A stretch of 64,000 nt of DNA, from NCBI GenBank assembly GCA_945931665.1, contig CAMEPL010000002.1:1-64000 (forward strand). The letters run 5' to 3'. Below are positions 1-9,453 of the stretch, piece by piece (the first letter of the stretch is position 1; every line of letters begins with the position of its first letter). Position numbers and translations under genes: made by a program. This stretch comes from an uncultured Clostridium sp. (GTDB taxonomy: Bacteria; Bacillota; Clostridia; Peptostreptococcales; Peptostreptococcaceae). The notes below the pieces were generated by a model, which did not search any database, was not told the DNA's origin, and was given only the letters and a program-made list of their open reading frames with translations.

Positions 1-493
1 CAAATAAACCACATATAGATGCTATGATAACTCCTATATATCCTCCAACCCCTGCGTCAGAAGTTTTTGGAGTATCATTACTTTTTGGTTGCCCTATTAA
101 TAATTCATCTTCTTGATTATCTTTCTGTTCCTGATTATTATCTGGCTGGTAACCTTCAGCATAATCCTTTATCGGTGTTGTTTGACTATCGTCTACACCT
201 TCATCTTCATTTTTATCTATATCTTCTGAATTATCTTGACTTTCTTGATTATTATCTGATTGATAATCTTCAACATAATCATTTATTGGTATTATTTCAC
301 TATCGTCTATCTCTTCATTTTCATCTACATCTTCTAGATTATCATCTATATCATAATCTTCCTCTATATCTAAATTTCGTTCTTCAACTTGAGTTGGGTT
401 TATTTCATTAGCAAATATTTGTGTAGACCCAAGTGGAACCATACCTGTTGCTATAAATGCACTTAATCCTAATATTTTTATTTTATTTTTCAT
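1..493 (-). CDS. Secreted/cell-wall-associated acidic repeat protein, C-terminus cut by window edge
   Basis: Minus-strand frame from ATG at 493: MKNKIKILGLSAFIATGMVPLGSTQIFANEINPTQ (signal peptide), two acidic 38-aa repeats, then NDTPKTSDAGVGGYIGVIIASICGLF (LPXTG-like tail plus hydrophobic segment). Absent from the ORF track because it is open at the edge. RBS aggagg upstream. Confidence 0.8.
   Translation of the reverse strand, partial: MKNKIKILGLSAFIATGMVPLGSTQIFANEINPTQVEERNLDIEEDYDIDDNLEDVDENEEIDDSEIIPINDYVEDYQSDNNQESQDNSEDIDKNEDEGVDDSQTTPIKDYAEGYQPDNNQEQKDNQEDELLIGQPKSNDTPKTSDAGVGGYIGVIIASICGLF
133..360 (-). repeat. Two tandem 114-bp (38-aa) imperfect coding repeats
   Basis: gattattatctg... 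recurs at 133 and 247 (+ strand); translations SEIIPINDYVEDYQSDNNQESQDN.. and SQTTPIKDYAEGYQPDNNQEQKDN.. Confidence 0.75.
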
Positions 494-530
494 ATTTTAC
501 CTCCTAAATCCTACTTTTTTTCACTATCAA

Positions 531-1217
531 TTAATTATTTGTTAATTTAATCAATTTATTAAGTTCTGCTTTGTCTATTTTTCCATATATATTTTGGTAT
601 GAATAAGAATATCCTTTATTGCTCCAAATTGTGTAATTTATACTATCCGCGCTGTAGTATGAAATATTTACTCCTTGGATTGTTTCTGTTTTTAAAAATT
701 TTCCATCAGGAATTCCGATTATATCTTTATTCCCTTTTGCTATATCAAATTCAGTACCATCTTTGTATATTATTCGTCCCTGTTTATCTCTATTTTTTTC
801 TCCAATAACAAAATACTTATCAACTTCTTTATCTAAAACCGGAACAGTAAATCCTAAATCTGATTCCATTTTTTTGATTGAACTTACTTCCTTTAATAGA
901 CTTTTTTTTGAATCAGAACCTGATACTTTATTATTTTCATCATTCATAAATTCATTTCCATCTTCTTTTAATACTATATTATCTAGAGTATTTGTTTTTT
1001 GATTGAAAAATACTACACCTATAGCTATAGCAATTATTGAAACTGAAGCAATACTTATAAATTTTTTATGATTTTTTTGTGCTATATTCTGTGCTTTGTT
1101 CAAGTATTTTTCAAACCTTATAATTTTTTTTGACTTATTACAGTTATCATACTCCTCAAGTAAAAACTCGTCATCTATATCTCCAAATGCATCCAGAAAT
1201 TTATTTTCATCAATCAT
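531..1217 (-). CDS. Membrane anti-sigma factor-like protein (DUF4367-like C-terminus)
   Basis: N-term FGDIDDEFLLEEYD, single TM (FISIASVSIIAIAIGVVFF), C-term YKDGTEFDIAKGNKDIIG...YTIWSNKGYSYS; 4-nt ATGA overlap with the upstream sigma gene. Confidence 0.75.
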   Translation of the reverse strand: MIDENKFLDAFGDIDDEFLLEEYDNCNKSKKIIRFEKYLNKAQNIAQKNHKKFISIASVSIIAIAIGVVFFNQKTNTLDNIVLKEDGNEFMNDENNKVSGSDSKKSLLKEVSSIKKMESDLGFTVPVLDKEVDKYFVIGEKNRDKQGRIIYKDGTEFDIAKGNKDIIGIPDGKFLKTETIQGVNISYYSADSINYTIWSNKGYSYSYQNIYGKIDKAELNKLIKLTNN

Positions 1218-1771
1218 ATATATTGACCTCTTTCTTCTAAAAACTCTTTCAATTTTGTTCTAAACCTTGATAATGTCATTTTCACATTGCTTTGGCTTAA
1301 ATTATTTTTTTCAGCAATATCTTTTATAGAATATAAATACCAATATCGCTGAACTATTATTATCCTTTTTTCCCTTGGCAAAGATTTTAAAAATTCATTT
1401 ATATATTTTGTTAGATATTTTTCTTCCATTTCTGTATCAATATCATTTTGACTAGGTATACATTCTTTTAATTCATCCAGAACTAGTGGCACTTCTCCTT
1501 TGCGTTTTTGACAATTCTTGCTTTTATAAATATTTAAAGCTAAATTTCTTGTAATTTTACCTAGAAATGCTTTTAAAATTTTCGGTCTTGTCGGTGGAAT
1601 TGAATTCCATGTTTTTAAATATGTATCATTTACGCATTCTTTTGAATCTTCAAGGTTGTATAGAATATTGTTTGCTATTGTGTTACAATAGCTCCCATAC
1701 TTTTTATCAGTCTCAGATATAGCATTTTCATCTCTAAACCAATATAGATCTACAATATTATGGTCTTCCAA
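1214..1771 (-). CDS. RNA polymerase sigma factor, sigma-70 family ECF type
   Basis: Region 2-like (DTYLKTWNSIPPTRPKILKAFLGKITRNLALNIYK) and region 4 HTH (YSIKDIAEKNNLSQSNVKMTLSRFRTKLKEFLEERG); TTG start with AGGAGG. Confidence 0.88.
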   Translation of the reverse strand: MEDHNIVDLYWFRDENAISETDKKYGSYCNTIANNILYNLEDSKECVNDTYLKTWNSIPPTRPKILKAFLGKITRNLALNIYKSKNCQKRKGEVPLVLDELKECIPSQNDIDTEMEEKYLTKYINEFLKSLPREKRIIIVQRYWYLYSIKDIAEKNNLSQSNVKMTLSRFRTKLKEFLEERGQYI

Positions 1772-1792
1772 GTTTTTCCTCCTTTCATATAA

Positions 1793-1821
1793 TAAGACAA
1801 CAAAAAATTATGTTGGTCACA
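1793..1821 (-). promoter_or_regulatory. Possible ECF-type autoregulatory promoter (TGTGAC-N17-GTCTTA)
   Basis: Minus strand TGTGACcaacataattttttgttGTCTTA just upstream of the sigma gene. Confidence 0.3.
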
Positions 1822-1879
1822 GTTTATATTTAAATTTTAATTATATTTTTTTTAATTTAATATACAATAAATTTATTCA

Positions 1880-1914
1880 AAAAAATAGGGACACTTATTT
1901 CAAGCATCCCTATG
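1880..1914 (-). terminator. Intrinsic terminator after rlmD-like gene
   Basis: Minus strand ATAGGGAtgcttgaaataagtgTCCCTATTTTTTT. Confidence 0.75.
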
Positions 1915-1929
1915 TTCTATAAAGTATTC

Positions 1930-3333
1930 CTATTTGTCTTTTCTTTGTAATAATACTACAGTTTCGCAGTGTGGTGTATTTGGGAACATGTCCATACATC
2001 TAACTTTTTTAACTTCATATCCGTAACTTTCAAATCCTTGTAAATCAACTACTAGAGTTTTTGGGTTACATGATATATAGATTATTTCTTCTGCATTAAA
2101 TTTAGATATATCTCTAACAGCATCTTTGTGTATACCTGGTCTTGGTGGGTCAACTATTATGATGTCAGGTCTTTCTTTTAAGCTGTTTACTGTTTTAGCA
2201 ACGTCACCTGCTATAAATTCGCAGTGAGTTAATCCGTTTAATTTAGCATTTTCGTTTGCAGCTTCAACTGCCTCTTCTACTATTTCTATTCCGTAAACTT
2301 TTCTAGCTTTTTGAGATAAAACTTGTCCTATAGTTCCTGTTCCACTGTATAAATCGTAAAGAACTTTGTCTTTATAGTCTCCAACAAACTCTCTAGCCAT
2401 AGAGTATAATTTCTCAGCTCCTAATGTGTTAGTTTGGAAGAATGAGAATGGAGATATTTTAAATCTAAGACCTAATAATTCTTCGTATATATGATCTCTT
2501 CCGTGTAAAACTCTAAGTTCATCACATTTAACCGCATCTGCTAAGTTGTCGTTTAAGCAGTGTAGTACACTTGCTAAATCCGCATCTAAATCTAATCCTA
2601 GTAACATATCTTTGTACTTATCCATATCGTAATCTAATTGAGTACTTGTTACTATCATAACCATCATTTCATTAGTTTTGATACCTTTTCTAACAACTAA
2701 GTGTCTTAAGTAACCTTTGTGGTCGTTTCCTCTGTAGTATGGTAGCCCTTCCGCTCTGAAGAATTCTTCTGTAGCTGTTAATATTTTTATGAAATCTTGG
2801 TCTATTAACATACATCCATCAACAGTAACTATATCTATATGTCTACCTTTTTTGTGCATACCTATAGTTAATGGTCCATCTTTCATTTCGTTTCCGAAAG
2901 TGAACTCCATTTTATTTCTGTAGCAAGTGTTGTTTGGACTTCCTTCTATTCCTAAGAACTCAAATCCTGTTATATCATGACTTTCGAATAAGTCTAATAT
3001 TTGTTGTTTTTTAAGTTCTAATTGTTTTTCATATGGAAGTGATAATATTGTACATCCTCCACATTGTCCAAAGTGTTTACATGCTTGTTCTGTTTCTAAT
3101 GGAGATTTTTCTAGTACTTCTAATAATTTAACATCTGCTTTTTGGCTATTAGCTTTTTTTACTGATGCTTTTACTTTTTGACCAGTTATTCCGCCCTTCA
3201 TGTTAACATTTCTTTTTCCTATTATAGTAGAAGAAGTTCCACCGAACTCCATTTTGCCTACTTCAAATTCAATAATTTCTCTTCTTTTCACTAAATTATC
3301 CTCCGTCAATATCTTAATTTTCAATATAAACAT
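1930..3333 (-). CDS. rlmD: 23S rRNA (uracil-5-)-methyltransferase RumA/RlmD family
   Basis: CKHFGQCGGC Fe-S motif, YDLYSGTGTIGQ SAM motif, DPPRPG, YISCNPKTL. Confidence 0.9.
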   Translation of the reverse strand: MFILKIKILTEDNLVKRREIIEFEVGKMEFGGTSSTIIGKRNVNMKGGITGQKVKASVKKANSQKADVKLLEVLEKSPLETEQACKHFGQCGGCTILSLPYEKQLELKKQQILDLFESHDITGFEFLGIEGSPNNTCYRNKMEFTFGNEMKDGPLTIGMHKKGRHIDIVTVDGCMLIDQDFIKILTATEEFFRAEGLPYYRGNDHKGYLRHLVVRKGIKTNEMMVMIVTSTQLDYDMDKYKDMLLGLDLDADLASVLHCLNDNLADAVKCDELRVLHGRDHIYEELLGLRFKISPFSFFQTNTLGAEKLYSMAREFVGDYKDKVLYDLYSGTGTIGQVLSQKARKVYGIEIVEEAVEAANENAKLNGLTHCEFIAGDVAKTVNSLKERPDIIIVDPPRPGIHKDAVRDISKFNAEEIIYISCNPKTLVVDLQGFESYGYEVKKVRCMDMFPNTPHCETVVLLQRKDK

Positions 3334-3471
3334 TTATTTTGAATATATAGTCTTTATTAATCTATATAATTATTGTCTTTTTAAATCATACTTACTAATT
3401 ATATTAGATTTTTGCCTTTATATCAAAACCTTTATTATGTAAATTTGCTATATTTAAATTTAAGATTAACT

Positions 3472-4197
3472 TTAGTCTCTTTCTTCTATCATTTTAACTT
3501 CTTCATCAGTTAATTCACGATATTCTCCAAGTGCTAAATTCTCATCTAATTTTAATTTACCCATAGATAATCTCTTTAAGTAAATTACTTTCTTATCTAC
3601 ACTTTCGAACATTCTTTTTACTTGATGGAATTTTCCCTCATGTATAGTAAGCTCTATTTCAGATATTTCATCACTTTTAAGTATTACAAGTTCTGCTGGC
3701 ATAGTTTCGTATCCATCATCTAATGTAACCCCTTTAGCAAAAGCTTTAATATCTTCTTCTGTTACAACACCTTCAATTTTTGCATAATAAGTTTTTGGAA
3801 CATGCTTTTTAGGTGATAATACTCTATGTGCCAACTGGCCATCATTAGTTAAAACCAAAAGTCCCTCAGTATCTTTATCTAATCTTCCAACTGGGAATGG
3901 TTCAAATACTAAATCTTCTTTATCAATTAAATCTAGTACTATTGGGTCCCTTTTATCAAATGTTGCAGAAATATATCCATCTGGTTTATTTAACATTAAA
4001 TATATAAATTCTTTATATGTTACTTTTTCACCATCAAATATTATTTCATCATTTTCCACATCTACTTGTACTCCTGGATTATTTATAACTTTTCCATTTA
4101 CTTTTACTAACCCATTTTTACAAATTTTCTTTAATTCACTTCTACTTCCATAGCCTAAATTAGACAGTACTTTATCAATTCTTTGTTTTTTAGACAA
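3472..4197 (-). CDS. rsuA: Pseudouridine synthase, RsuA family
   Basis: S4 domain start (MSKKQRIDKVLSNLGYGSR), FPVGRLDKDTEGLLVLTNDGQLAHRVLSPKKHVPKTYYAKIEG. Confidence 0.9.
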   Translation of the reverse strand: MSKKQRIDKVLSNLGYGSRSELKKICKNGLVKVNGKVINNPGVQVDVENDEIIFDGEKVTYKEFIYLMLNKPDGYISATFDKRDPIVLDLIDKEDLVFEPFPVGRLDKDTEGLLVLTNDGQLAHRVLSPKKHVPKTYYAKIEGVVTEEDIKAFAKGVTLDDGYETMPAELVILKSDEISEIELTIHEGKFHQVKRMFESVDKKVIYLKRLSMGKLKLDENLALGEYRELTDEEVKMIEERD

Positions 4198-4426
4198 TGC
4201 TTTTCCTCCTTCATTTTGTATATAATATATCTATTTAATCTTTATTAAGTATAGCTTTTTTGATAATTTTACCTCAAAAACGTATATTATATGTATATCT
4301 AGTATCTATTTGTTATTAAAATTTTATCAATTTATGTCTATACGTTTTCACCTTTTAAGTATATAATATTATTGATGGGTAAGTCTTGTAAATTTTTAAC
4401 TATTTTTGAATTTATGGAGGTATAAG

Positions 4427-5290
4427 ATGTTAGTTTCTGCTAAAGAAATGTTAGTAAAAGCAAAAAAAGGAAAATATGCAGTAGGTCAATTTAATATAAA
4501 CAACTTAGAATGGACAAAAGCTATATTATTAACTGCACAAGAAAATAATTCACCAGTTATATTAGGTGTATCTGAAGGTGCAGGAAAATATATGTGTGGA
4601 TATAAAACTATAGTTGGAATGGTTGAAGGTATGTTAGAAGAATTAAACATAACTGTTCCAGTTGCTCTTCACTTAGACCACGGTTCTTTTGAAGGTGCAA
4701 AAGAAACTATAGCTGCTGGATTCTCTTCAGTAATGTTCGATGGTTCTCACTACGGAATCGAAGAAAATATAGAAAAAACTAAAGAAATAGTTGCTTTAGC
4801 TCACTCTAAAGGAATATCTGTTGAAGCAGAAGTTGGTTCTATAGGTGGAGAAGAAGACGGTGTTGTTGGTGCTGGTGAAGTTGCTGATCCTGCTGAGTGT
4901 AAAAGAATAGCTGATTTAGGAATAGACTTCTTAGCTGCTGGTATAGGTAATATACACGGTAAATACCCAGAAAATTGGGCTGGATTAAACTTTGAAGTTT
5001 TAGGAAAAATAAATGAAGCTACTGGAGATATGCCATTAGTATTACATGGTGGTAGTGGTATACCTGATGAAATGATAAAAGAAGCTATATCTTTAGGTGT
5101 TGCTAAAATAAATGTTAATACTGAGTGCCAATTAGTATTTGCTGAAGCAACTCGTAAATATGTTGAAGAAGGAAAAGATCAACAAGGTAAAGGATATGAT
5201 CCTCGTAAATTATTAGCTCCAGGTTTTGAAGCTATCAAAGCTTGTGTTAAAGAAAAAATGGAATTATTCGGTTCTATAGGACAAGCTTAA
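4427..5290 (+). CDS. fba: Class II fructose-1,6-bisphosphate aldolase
   Basis: MLVSAKEMLVKAKKGKYAVGQFNINNLEW...HLDHGS...GSIGGEEDGV...VLHGGSGIP; start moved to 4427 behind GGAGG. Confidence 0.95.
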   Translation: MLVSAKEMLVKAKKGKYAVGQFNINNLEWTKAILLTAQENNSPVILGVSEGAGKYMCGYKTIVGMVEGMLEELNITVPVALHLDHGSFEGAKETIAAGFSSVMFDGSHYGIEENIEKTKEIVALAHSKGISVEAEVGSIGGEEDGVVGAGEVADPAECKRIADLGIDFLAAGIGNIHGKYPENWAGLNFEVLGKINEATGDMPLVLHGGSGIPDEMIKEAISLGVAKINVNTECQLVFAEATRKYVEEGKDQQGKGYDPRKLLAPGFEAIKACVKEKMELFGSIGQA

Positions 5291-5320
5291 TTAAACAGTT
5301 AAAAATGTTAACGATTATAT

Positions 5321-5356
5321 AAGGGTTGAAGATATTATCTTCAACCCTTTTTATTA
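5321..5356 (+). terminator. Intrinsic terminator after fba
   Basis: AAGGGTTGAAGATattATCTTCAACCCTTTTTATT. Confidence 0.85.
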
Positions 5357-5370
5357 TTCTAAAACTTGTC

Positions 5371-6357
5371 TTAAATATTATATAAAGTTAAAATATACTC
5401 TAAATCAATAAATGGTTCCTCGGATATAATTAAATCCTGATCAGATTTAATATGATTTAAATATTCTCCAAAAATTGATTTTCTTATTTCGCTCGGTGAA
5501 AGTTCACCTTCTATATTAAATAATTCTCTTCCTATACATTCAATACCCATTTTCTTAAGATAATTTTCTATATATGGATTATTTTCTTCCACTACATACA
5601 ATTTATCTACACTTGATGCAAATTCTATTATTTTTTCACCTGGCATTGGATTTATTATCTTTAAATCTAAATATGAAACTGTCTCACCTAATACTTCCTT
5701 TGTATAAAAAGTACATATTCCAGAACAGATAAAACCAACCTTCAAGCTACTATATTCACATTTATTAAAATCATCAAGTTCTGAGATGCTACTGCAAATT
5801 TCAAGTTTATTTTCTATACTCATATCAACTTGCTGTGATTTGGAGTTCTTTTGATCATCACATATAACTATTCCAGAGGAACAACCAACTCTTTTAGTCA
5901 TTCTAAAAAGAACTGGCATTTTATATTCTCTACTAATTTCAAATGCTTTTACTAGCATATTTTTTGTATCCCTGCTAGATCCAGGCTCCATAATCAATAG
6001 ATTTGATAATTTTGCTACTTCCCTATTATCATTTATATCTTCCTTAGATATCATCCCAGAATCATCGTTTAATATTACTACCAATCCACCTTCTGTTTTT
6101 ACCTCTATGTTTAAAATATTAGTATCTATTTTATCAGAGAATGTTAGAGTTTTTTTACCTGTATTAGATATATTTATAGCATGTTGTATATTGGCCTTAT
6201 CATTTATTGATTTTTCTATTTGTAAATCATCCTTAAATTTCTTTATACTTTTAAATAAATCTGTCTTTAGAATGTCGGGATACACACATACAACTTCCAC
6301 ACCTGCTTCATATATTCCCCTTGCAATAGATTCGTTCCCAGTTAAAAATTTTTTCAT
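5371..6357 (-). CDS. Short, diverged indolepyruvate/2-oxoacid ferredoxin oxidoreductase alpha-like protein (PYR-like half only)
   Basis: MKKFLTGNESIARGIYEAGVEVVCVYPD matches the IorA N-terminus; no C-terminal TPP or ferredoxin domain. Confidence 0.6.
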   Translation of the reverse strand: MKKFLTGNESIARGIYEAGVEVVCVYPDILKTDLFKSIKKFKDDLQIEKSINDKANIQHAINISNTGKKTLTFSDKIDTNILNIEVKTEGGLVVILNDDSGMISKEDINDNREVAKLSNLLIMEPGSSRDTKNMLVKAFEISREYKMPVLFRMTKRVGCSSGIVICDDQKNSKSQQVDMSIENKLEICSSISELDDFNKCEYSSLKVGFICSGICTFYTKEVLGETVSYLDLKIINPMPGEKIIEFASSVDKLYVVEENNPYIENYLKKMGIECIGRELFNIEGELSPSEIRKSIFGEYLNHIKSDQDLIISEEPFIDLEYILTLYNI

Positions 6358-6471
6358 ATTATTTACCCCTTAATTTGTAAATTTATTTTAAATTATATCA
6401 TTTTTGATACATTTTAAACTTAAATACTATTTTAAATATATAATTCCATTTTTACAATTTTATATAAATTA

Positions 6472-6537
6472 AAAAACGAACCTTTGGATCCTAATAACCT
6501 TGTACAAGTACAAAATTATTATTAACCGAAGATTCGT
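6472..6537 (-). terminator. Long compound hairpin terminator
   Basis: Minus strand ACGAATCTTCGGTTAATAATAATTTTGTACttGTACAAGGTTATTAGGATCCAAAGGTTCGTTTTTT. Confidence 0.7.
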
Positions 6538-6569
6538 AAATTCTTTTTATTTATAAAATTTTAAGCATT

Positions 6570-7055
6570 TTAACTGTAGAATTTAGATGCCCCTACTAAT
6601 TGTCTCTTAGAAACAATCTTTGCAAGATTTTTTAAAGAGGCGATTTTAATATCTTCAAAGCTTACTAAAAATACAAATTTAAAATCAGTAAATTCTTCAT
6701 TTATATTATATATATCAAAATAACATTTTATATTATCCATACAATAAATATCTTGAAGTTCCTCTTCTATTTCATCTGTAGTATCTTTTAAGAAACGTCT
6801 AACATCATCAAACATTATTTCAAAAAATGATTCGTCAACTGATTCTCCTAACTCTTCAATAGCCTCTATTATTTCTTCTTTTGAAAATACTCCCTCTGAT
6901 AATTCACAGTCAAATACCATTATATTATCTTGATTTATTGAATTAGATATATCTTGTAAATAACCAATATCTTGGCGTGCATCAAGAATATCTTTTACCT
7001 CTTTACTATTTACGTGAAAGCTACCTTTTCTGTTTTTTAATTTTAATTCTATCAT
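6570..7055 (-). CDS. Hypothetical protein (161 aa, acidic)
   Basis: ORF MIELKLKNRKGSFHV...; RBS gaggcg upstream; no family recognised. Confidence 0.7.
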   Translation of the reverse strand: MIELKLKNRKGSFHVNSKEVKDILDARQDIGYLQDISNSINQDNIMVFDCELSEGVFSKEEIIEAIEELGESVDESFFEIMFDDVRRFLKDTTDEIEEELQDIYCMDNIKCYFDIYNINEEFTDFKFVFLVSFEDIKIASLKNLAKIVSKRQLVGASKFYS

Positions 7056-7088
7056 TAAACTTCGCCTCCTCTCAGCAAGCTAACTTAA

Positions 7089-7646
7089 TTATAGTCTATC
7101 AATAACACTTCTAATTTCTTTCCAAGAAGAAACTCTAATAATGTTTTTATGATTTATGTCTTTATTATAATTACAGTCAATTAATATTACTTTTATTCCC
7201 CCCTCTGCCAAGTTTAAGGCGTTCATAGGATGGTCTTCTATAAAAATATCACATTTTAGCTCTTTTGCTTTGTTAAGTTTTTTATCTGTTCCAAGTAAAT
7301 AAAGAGGCACATACGATAATTGCTGTTTTTTAAGCCAATTTAATGTTATTTCTTCTAAAGCAGAATTTCTTGCTGTTACAAAGAACAAGTTATTCTCTTT
7401 ATATAATTCATCAACTACTTCTTTAGCTCCTTCAACAACATGTGCTTCTGAATATGAATTTAAATAATTTGAATGAAGTTTATCTAACATACCTTCGAAA
7501 GTATCTCCATATAACTCAGCCCAATATACTGTTGTATAATCTTCTTCAGTCAAATTTTTCTTATAAATACTGTTTAGATACGGTAGATAATGATATGGAC
7601 TTGTAATCGTTCCATCAATATCAATACATATATTTAAATTTTTCAT
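7089..7646 (-). CDS. HAD-superfamily 5'-nucleotidase-like protein (NT5C/YqfW type)
   Basis: ICIDIDGTIT motif I, FFVTARNS motif II, IFIEDHPMNA motif IV. Confidence 0.8.
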   Translation of the reverse strand: MKNLNICIDIDGTITSPYHYLPYLNSIYKKNLTEEDYTTVYWAELYGDTFEGMLDKLHSNYLNSYSEAHVVEGAKEVVDELYKENNLFFVTARNSALEEITLNWLKKQQLSYVPLYLLGTDKKLNKAKELKCDIFIEDHPMNALNLAEGGIKVILIDCNYNKDINHKNIIRVSSWKEIRSVIDRL

Positions 7647-7760
7647 AGTCTTTCTCCTGTTTTTAAGAATTCATTATACCATATACTCTAGTATAATTCA
7701 AAAATATACGTATAGCTATATCTTATTGAAATTTTAACATATAATAACTCTTTCCGCATA

Positions 7761-7813
7761 AAAAATAAGATAACAATTGTATATTTAATTTACAATTGTT
7801 ATCTTATTTTTAA
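7761..7813 (-). terminator. Intrinsic terminator
   Basis: AAAAATAAGATAACAATTGTAtatttaatTTACAATTGTTATCTTATTTTT. Confidence 0.75.
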
Positions 7814-7820
7814 TTGTATT

Positions 7821-8495
7821 TTATTTATTTTTAATTTCCTTTTCTAACTTGGTAATTTCTTTTTTATATTGATCTATTTTCTTATCTGATTCTTTTATAT
7901 ATTTTTTTATATTTGAAATACAAGTAATATCTTTATCATTTACAACCTTATATGTTTCTTCTACTGCTTTGTATTTTAATTCATAAGCTTCCTTCATATA
8001 TTCTGTGCAATCTTTTAATACTTGTGTATAGTCTGACTCTGATAGTTCTGGTGTTTCCATTTCATCATACATTTCTACTACTCTATCACACATATATTTA
8101 GCTTTTTCTATATCTTTTTTAACTTTATCCAAATCTTCTAAAGAAGTTTTTACATTAGTTGAATAATCTACACATTCTTTTATTGGATTTAAAGCAATAT
8201 CTTCTATATCTCTTACATATGTTTTATATTGTTTTATTTTATATAAATCTTCTTCTACATGATTTGTATCCAAACTTGATGTGTATATGTCTCTGTAGTT
8301 CATAACCATTGAATGATTCTCATCATTTTCTATTTGTTTTATGCCACTAATATACATATTGCTTATCACTATTGTTGTTGCAAGCACTACATAAGTACAT
8401 GCATAAATACATGCTCTACTAAATTTTTTATAGTTTTTAAATAAAACTATTAAAGGTATCAAATAAAAAAATATAAATACTAATATCCATCTCAT
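7821..8495 (-). CDS. Hypothetical membrane protein with long coiled-coil C-terminus
   Basis: Start at MRWILVFIFFYL behind AGGAG; two TMs, then Lys/Glu-rich helix. Confidence 0.65.
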   Translation of the reverse strand: MRWILVFIFFYLIPLIVLFKNYKKFSRACIYACTYVVLATTIVISNMYISGIKQIENDENHSMVMNYRDIYTSSLDTNHVEEDLYKIKQYKTYVRDIEDIALNPIKECVDYSTNVKTSLEDLDKVKKDIEKAKYMCDRVVEMYDEMETPELSESDYTQVLKDCTEYMKEAYELKYKAVEETYKVVNDKDITCISNIKKYIKESDKKIDQYKKEITKLEKEIKNK

Positions 8496-8628
8496 AAGCA
8501 CAATCTCCTTTTCCGCACTAAAACTAAACACTCATTATAATGTATTTTTAGTATTTACATTTTTTATAAATATTAATCAATAAATAAGAAATTCTTTGTT
8601 ATAAAAACATATTTTCTCAAATTATCTT

Positions 8629-9351
8629 CTAATCAAGAACTTTAATTAATTTAAAATCAAGATAATCACTTGATGCAAGTACATATTCTATTCCATTTCT
8701 AACACCTTTAAGTCCCATTCCGAATGAGTCTTTTCCATGTAAATGACCATAAATCACTTTTTTTACACTATATTTCTCGTATAACTTTGTAAACTCAGAT
8801 TCTTCTAGTTGATCATTTGTAGGTGGATAATGAGTTATAACAATTAAGTTATTGTATCCATTTTGTATTGCAGACTGTATCGACATCTCTAATCTCAATA
8901 CTTCTCTTTTATATATTTTCATGTCATTGCTGTCAAATTTTACTTGATTAGGACAAAGCCATCCCCTACTTCCACATATAGCATAATCCCCATATGTAAA
9001 GTATCCATTCTGTATAAAATTCATATCATCGCCTTCATATACAGCATTTATTTTTGAAAGAGATGACCACCAATAATCATGATTTCCTTTTATAAAAATC
9101 TTCTTCCCTGGAAGCGACTCGATTATATCTAAGTCAGCCTTAGCTTCATTTAGATTCATAGCCCATGAAGTATCTCCAAGTACTAATACTGTATCATCAT
9201 CTTCCACTGTTTCATTCCAGTTATTGACTATCTTTCTCTCATGATTGTCCCAATTATCACCGAATATATTCATAGGTTTAGGATTTTCCGTTGAAAAATG
9301 TAAGTCACCTATTGCATATAATCCCATAAATTCATCTCCTCTCGCAAACAT
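8629..9351 (-). CDS. Metallophosphoesterase
   Basis: AIGDLHFS, VLGDTSW, KGNHDYWW, THYPP, GHLHG; true start probably MGLYAIGDLH (9327). Confidence 0.9.
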   Translation of the reverse strand: MFARGDEFMGLYAIGDLHFSTENPKPMNIFGDNWDNHERKIVNNWNETVEDDDTVLVLGDTSWAMNLNEAKADLDIIESLPGKKIFIKGNHDYWWSSLSKINAVYEGDDMNFIQNGYFTYGDYAICGSRGWLCPNQVKFDSNDMKIYKREVLRLEMSIQSAIQNGYNNLIVITHYPPTNDQLEESEFTKLYEKYSVKKVIYGHLHGKDSFGMGLKGVRNGIEYVLASSDYLDFKLIKVLD

Positions 9352-9420
9352 CTTATTTTACGATAACCTCATCACTATTAGTATTTTCCAAATATTATTA
9401 TTTTTTATACGTTATAATTT

Positions 9421-9452
9421 AAAAGCTGCCTCAAAATTTAAGACAGCGTAAA
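9421..9452 (-). terminator. Intrinsic terminator
   Basis: Minus strand GCTGTCTTAAATTTTGAGGCAGCTTTTAAATT. Confidence 0.55.
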
Positions 9453-9453
9453 A

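Noticed and set aside
67-411. Plus-strand 114-aa ORF rich in Leu/His/Tyr
   Set aside because: Antisense of the acidic repeat surface protein; low-complexity composition is the mirror of Asp/Glu/Asn repeats.
4406-4426. TTG start for fba given by the ORF track
   Set aside because: It includes the GGAGG Shine-Dalgarno itself; ATG at 4427 is the better start.
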